Assembly (NCBI GenBank): GCA_002169935.2
Contig: NHHC02000012.1
Coordinates: 1 to 7,132, forward strand
Length of the DNA stretch: 7,132 nucleotides
DNA from: Candidatus Pelagibacter sp. TMED153
Lineage (GTDB): Bacteria > Pseudomonadota > Alphaproteobacteria > Pelagibacterales > Pelagibacteraceae
Direction of reading: 5' to 3'
Shown here: positions 5,474-7,132 of the stretch, in pieces
Layout of the letters: each line of letters starts with the position of its first letter
How positions within the stretch are numbered: position 1 is the first letter of the stretch
Program-made: the position numbers and the translations under genes
The notes under the pieces: model-generated
Told to the model about the DNA's origin: nothing
Seen by the model: only the letters and a program-made list of their open reading frames with translations
The model's database searches: none

Positions 5474-6760
5474 TTAATTGATGCCACTCTCAGATAAAAG
5501 TATTAATAATGCTAATTGAATAGACTTATACCCATCTTTATTTATCCACCATTCATCTAGTGAATGAGCTTTACCTCCATCTCCACCTCGTCCAATTGTT
5601 ACGGCTGGAACTCCCAATGAAATTGGTATATTCGAATTAGTGGAACCAATTGTAAGGCGGTGTTCAACCCCCATATGTTGAGTAGCAGCAATTGTCCTTT
5701 GAATTAAAGGAACTGATTCATCAACTTTCCCAGAAGGCCTATTCCCAATCTTGTTAATAGTTAGCCTAAGGTCTGGACCACTTCTTTTGATTTCATTTTG
5801 TTCATTCGTTGCTTTCTGCATAGAATTAAAAAGTATTTCTTCCATATCATCAAGCCTATTTGGTTCAATAGATCTTATATCTATTTGCATTGATGATTTA
5901 AACGGTATTGAATTAATCGAAGTCCCACCACTAATTATTCCAACATTATATGATGTTTTTGGGCCTGTCGAAGTGTATATATCCGCTTTTTGAACAAAAT
6001 CCCTAATACCTGAGCCTAGTGCATGATGAGGATTAACTAGTCCAAATGCTCCCCATGAGTGACCACCAGGGCCTTCAAAAACAACCTCATATCTATATGA
6101 ACCAAGAGCTTGATTGTTTACTCTTCCTATAATTCCTCCATCTATAGCAATCCAGGTATCAATTTTTGGATTATTATTTTTAAATAAATATCTAACTCCT
6201 CTTAAATCTCCCAATCCTTCTTCACCAACAGTGCCAATAAATATAATGTTGTTAATAGGTTCAATATTTTGCTTTTTAATTGATTCAGCAATTGTTAGTA
6301 TCATCGCTAGACCTCTAGTATCATCGGCTACACCAGGGGCAAAAAGAGTATCATTTTTGACTCGAACTTTGACATCTGTACCTTCAGGAAAGACCGTGTC
6401 TATATGGGCATCTAATGCAATATTTTTATCTCCGATAGAACCTTTTAAAAAACCTAAAACATTTCCTATTGAATCTATCCAAACATTTTCTAATCCAGCC
6501 AACCTAAGTCTTTCAGCAAATTCTTCTGCTCTTTTCATTTCTTTGAAAGGTGGAGCTTCAATCTCAGTTAACTCAATAAGGTTTCTATTGGTTTTCTCTT
6601 CTATATCAACTATATATTCAAAAGCTTTTTTAACTTTTGTATTTCTAGCTAATTTTTCAATATCCTTAGTGTAACTCTTATCAACAATCAAATTATCAGA
6701 TTGAGAAAAGGAAAAACTAAAAATGAATATAGCTAGGGTTGATTTTAAATACTTATTCAT
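5474..6760 (-). CDS. Secreted M20-family metallopeptidase
   Basis: A 428-residue exported zinc peptidase of the M20 family, resembling the peptidase T / tripeptidase branch. Residues 1-20 are a signal peptide (ending SFSFSQ). The two-metal site is complete: H119 and D121 in DAHIDTVFP, the bridging aspartate in GVADDTRG (D146/D147), the base and ligand pair E180/E181 in GEEGLGD, D207 in AIDGG, and H399 in GGKAHSLDEWW. The inserted dimerisation domain begins near 222, with H234 in GPGGHSWGAFG. Members remove amino acids from small peptides or hydrolyse related amides; here the enzyme should act in the periplasm or outside the cell, which suits peptide scavenging. The exact substrate cannot be told. 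The gene starts 21 bases after the stop of the HI0933-like gene on the same strand and is probably co-transcribed with it, though the functions appear unrelated. Confidence 0.94.
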   Translation of the reverse strand: MNKYLKSTLAIFIFSFSFSQSDNLIVDKSYTKDIEKLARNTKVKKAFEYIVDIEEKTNRNLIELTEIEAPPFKEMKRAEEFAERLRLAGLENVWIDSIGNVLGFLKGSIGDKNIALDAHIDTVFPEGTDVKVRVKNDTLFAPGVADDTRGLAMILTIAESIKKQNIEPINNIIFIGTVGEEGLGDLRGVRYLFKNNNPKIDTWIAIDGGIIGRVNNQALGSYRYEVVFEGPGGHSWGAFGLVNPHHALGSGIRDFVQKADIYTSTGPKTSYNVGIISGGTSINSIPFKSSMQIDIRSIEPNRLDDMEEILFNSMQKATNEQNEIKRSGPDLRLTINKIGNRPSGKVDESVPLIQRTIAATQHMGVEHRLTIGSTNSNIPISLGVPAVTIGRGGDGGKAHSLDEWWINKDGYKSIQLALLILLSESGIN

Positions 6761-6781
6761 ATCTCTAATTTAAGAATTTTT

Positions 6782-7132
6782 TTAACTACCTAATTTTCCA
6801 GCTACATAGCCTCCACTCCATGCTGCCTGAAAATTATAACCTCCCGTTATGGCATCTACATCAATTATCTCACCCACAAAATACAAGTTCTTGCCAATTT
6901 TACTTTGCATAGTATTAAGGTCAATCTCTTTCAAGTCTATTCCTCCACAGGTTACAAATTCTTCTTTGAACGTTGTTTTACCCGAAACCTGATAATTATC
7001 TTGAGTTAAAATACTTACCAATTCTCTAAATTTCTTTTTTCCAATTTCATTCCACTTTTGATCACTAGGAATCTCAGCTTTTGATAACAAATAGTTCCAA
7101 AGACGGTTTGGAAGAATAAATACATTCTGACT
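6782..7132 (-). CDS. HI0933/BaiN-type FAD-dependent oxidoreductase, C-terminal part
   Basis: The last 116 codons of a flavoprotein of the HI0933/BaiN (YhiN) family, cut by the right edge; complete members are about 400 residues. The frame is open to the edge and begins SQNVFILPNRLWNYLL, the usual LP-RLW block of the family, so the TTG at 7088-7090 is not a start. The conserved C-terminal FAD-binding section is present: VTCGGIDLKEIDLNTMQSK, then KNLYFVGEIIDVDAITGGYN and FQAAWSGGYVAGK. The N-terminal Rossmann motif lies outside the window. The family consists of cytoplasmic FAD enzymes; the BaiN member acts in bile-acid dehydroxylation, but for most the reaction is unknown. The secreted M20 peptidase gene follows after 21 bases. 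Confidence 0.93.
   Translation of the reverse strand, partial: SQNVFILPNRLWNYLLSKAEIPSDQKWNEIGKKKFRELVSILTQDNYQVSGKTTFKEEFVTCGGIDLKEIDLNTMQSKIGKNLYFVGEIIDVDAITGGYNFQAAWSGGYVAGKLGS

Noticed and set aside
6114..6674. Plus-strand open frame of 186 codons (and a shorter one at 5751-5993)
   Set aside because: Both are antisense to the M20 peptidase, whose catalytic motifs prove the minus-strand reading; their translations are low-complexity serine/isoleucine-rich sequence.
7088..7090. TTG as start of the HI0933-like gene
   Set aside because: The frame continues upstream with the conserved LPNRLWNYLL block to the window edge, so the gene is partial.
1..7132. A defence, mobile or otherwise novel multi-gene system
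   Set aside because: The neighbouring genes belong to unrelated, mostly widespread families, there is no recombinase or repeat array, and strands switch several times.

Overview
The window reads as a stretch of chromosome from a marine-type member of the Flavobacteriia (Bacteroidota). The pointers are the low G+C content (16 of 60 bases at 4081-4140, counted by hand), signal peptides ending in the flavobacterial pattern (FAQ, FSQ, IAQ, KAQ), starts without clear Shine-Dalgarno sequences, and a good match to the Bacteroidota promoter (TTTG, spacer, TAnnTTTG) at 5030-5057. No RNA gene, CRISPR array, transposase or prophage gene is visible. The lineage is inferred from these traits, not from a marker gene.

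Layout, left to right. A plus-strand series begins with the 3' end of a DUF2461 gene (cut by the left edge), followed by an ACT-domain (DUF2241-type) protein, a secreted cysteine-free DsrE-like protein, and a secreted serine beta-lactamase-family hydrolase with a GTG start. After a 72-base gap come a two-helix 68-residue membrane protein and, 12 bases later, a DUF502 membrane protein. Next is a 93-codon remnant of a dipeptidyl-peptidase-IV-like S9 peptidase: its signal peptide and first propeller strand are joined in frame to its last 30 or so residues, so nearly the whole enzyme is missing. A possible terminator follows, then a small secreted protein that may have an NTF2/SnoaL-like fold.

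The orientation then changes. An OsmC peroxiredoxin gene on the minus strand ends 2 bases from the stop of the NTF2-like gene. It diverges across a 106-base region from a plus-strand DUF2237 gene, whose promoter lies almost on the start codon. On the right, a minus-strand pair holds the C-terminal part of an HI0933/BaiN-type flavoprotein (cut by the right edge) and, 21 bases downstream, a secreted M20 metallopeptidase.

The genes do not form one pathway. They look like a mix of housekeeping and accessory genes: several exported proteins (hydrolase, peptidase, DsrE-like, NTF2-like), one thiol peroxidase and several families without known function. The most notable point is the internally deleted S9 peptidase, whose core is about 59% G+C in an AT-rich setting. 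I found no new multi-gene system here.
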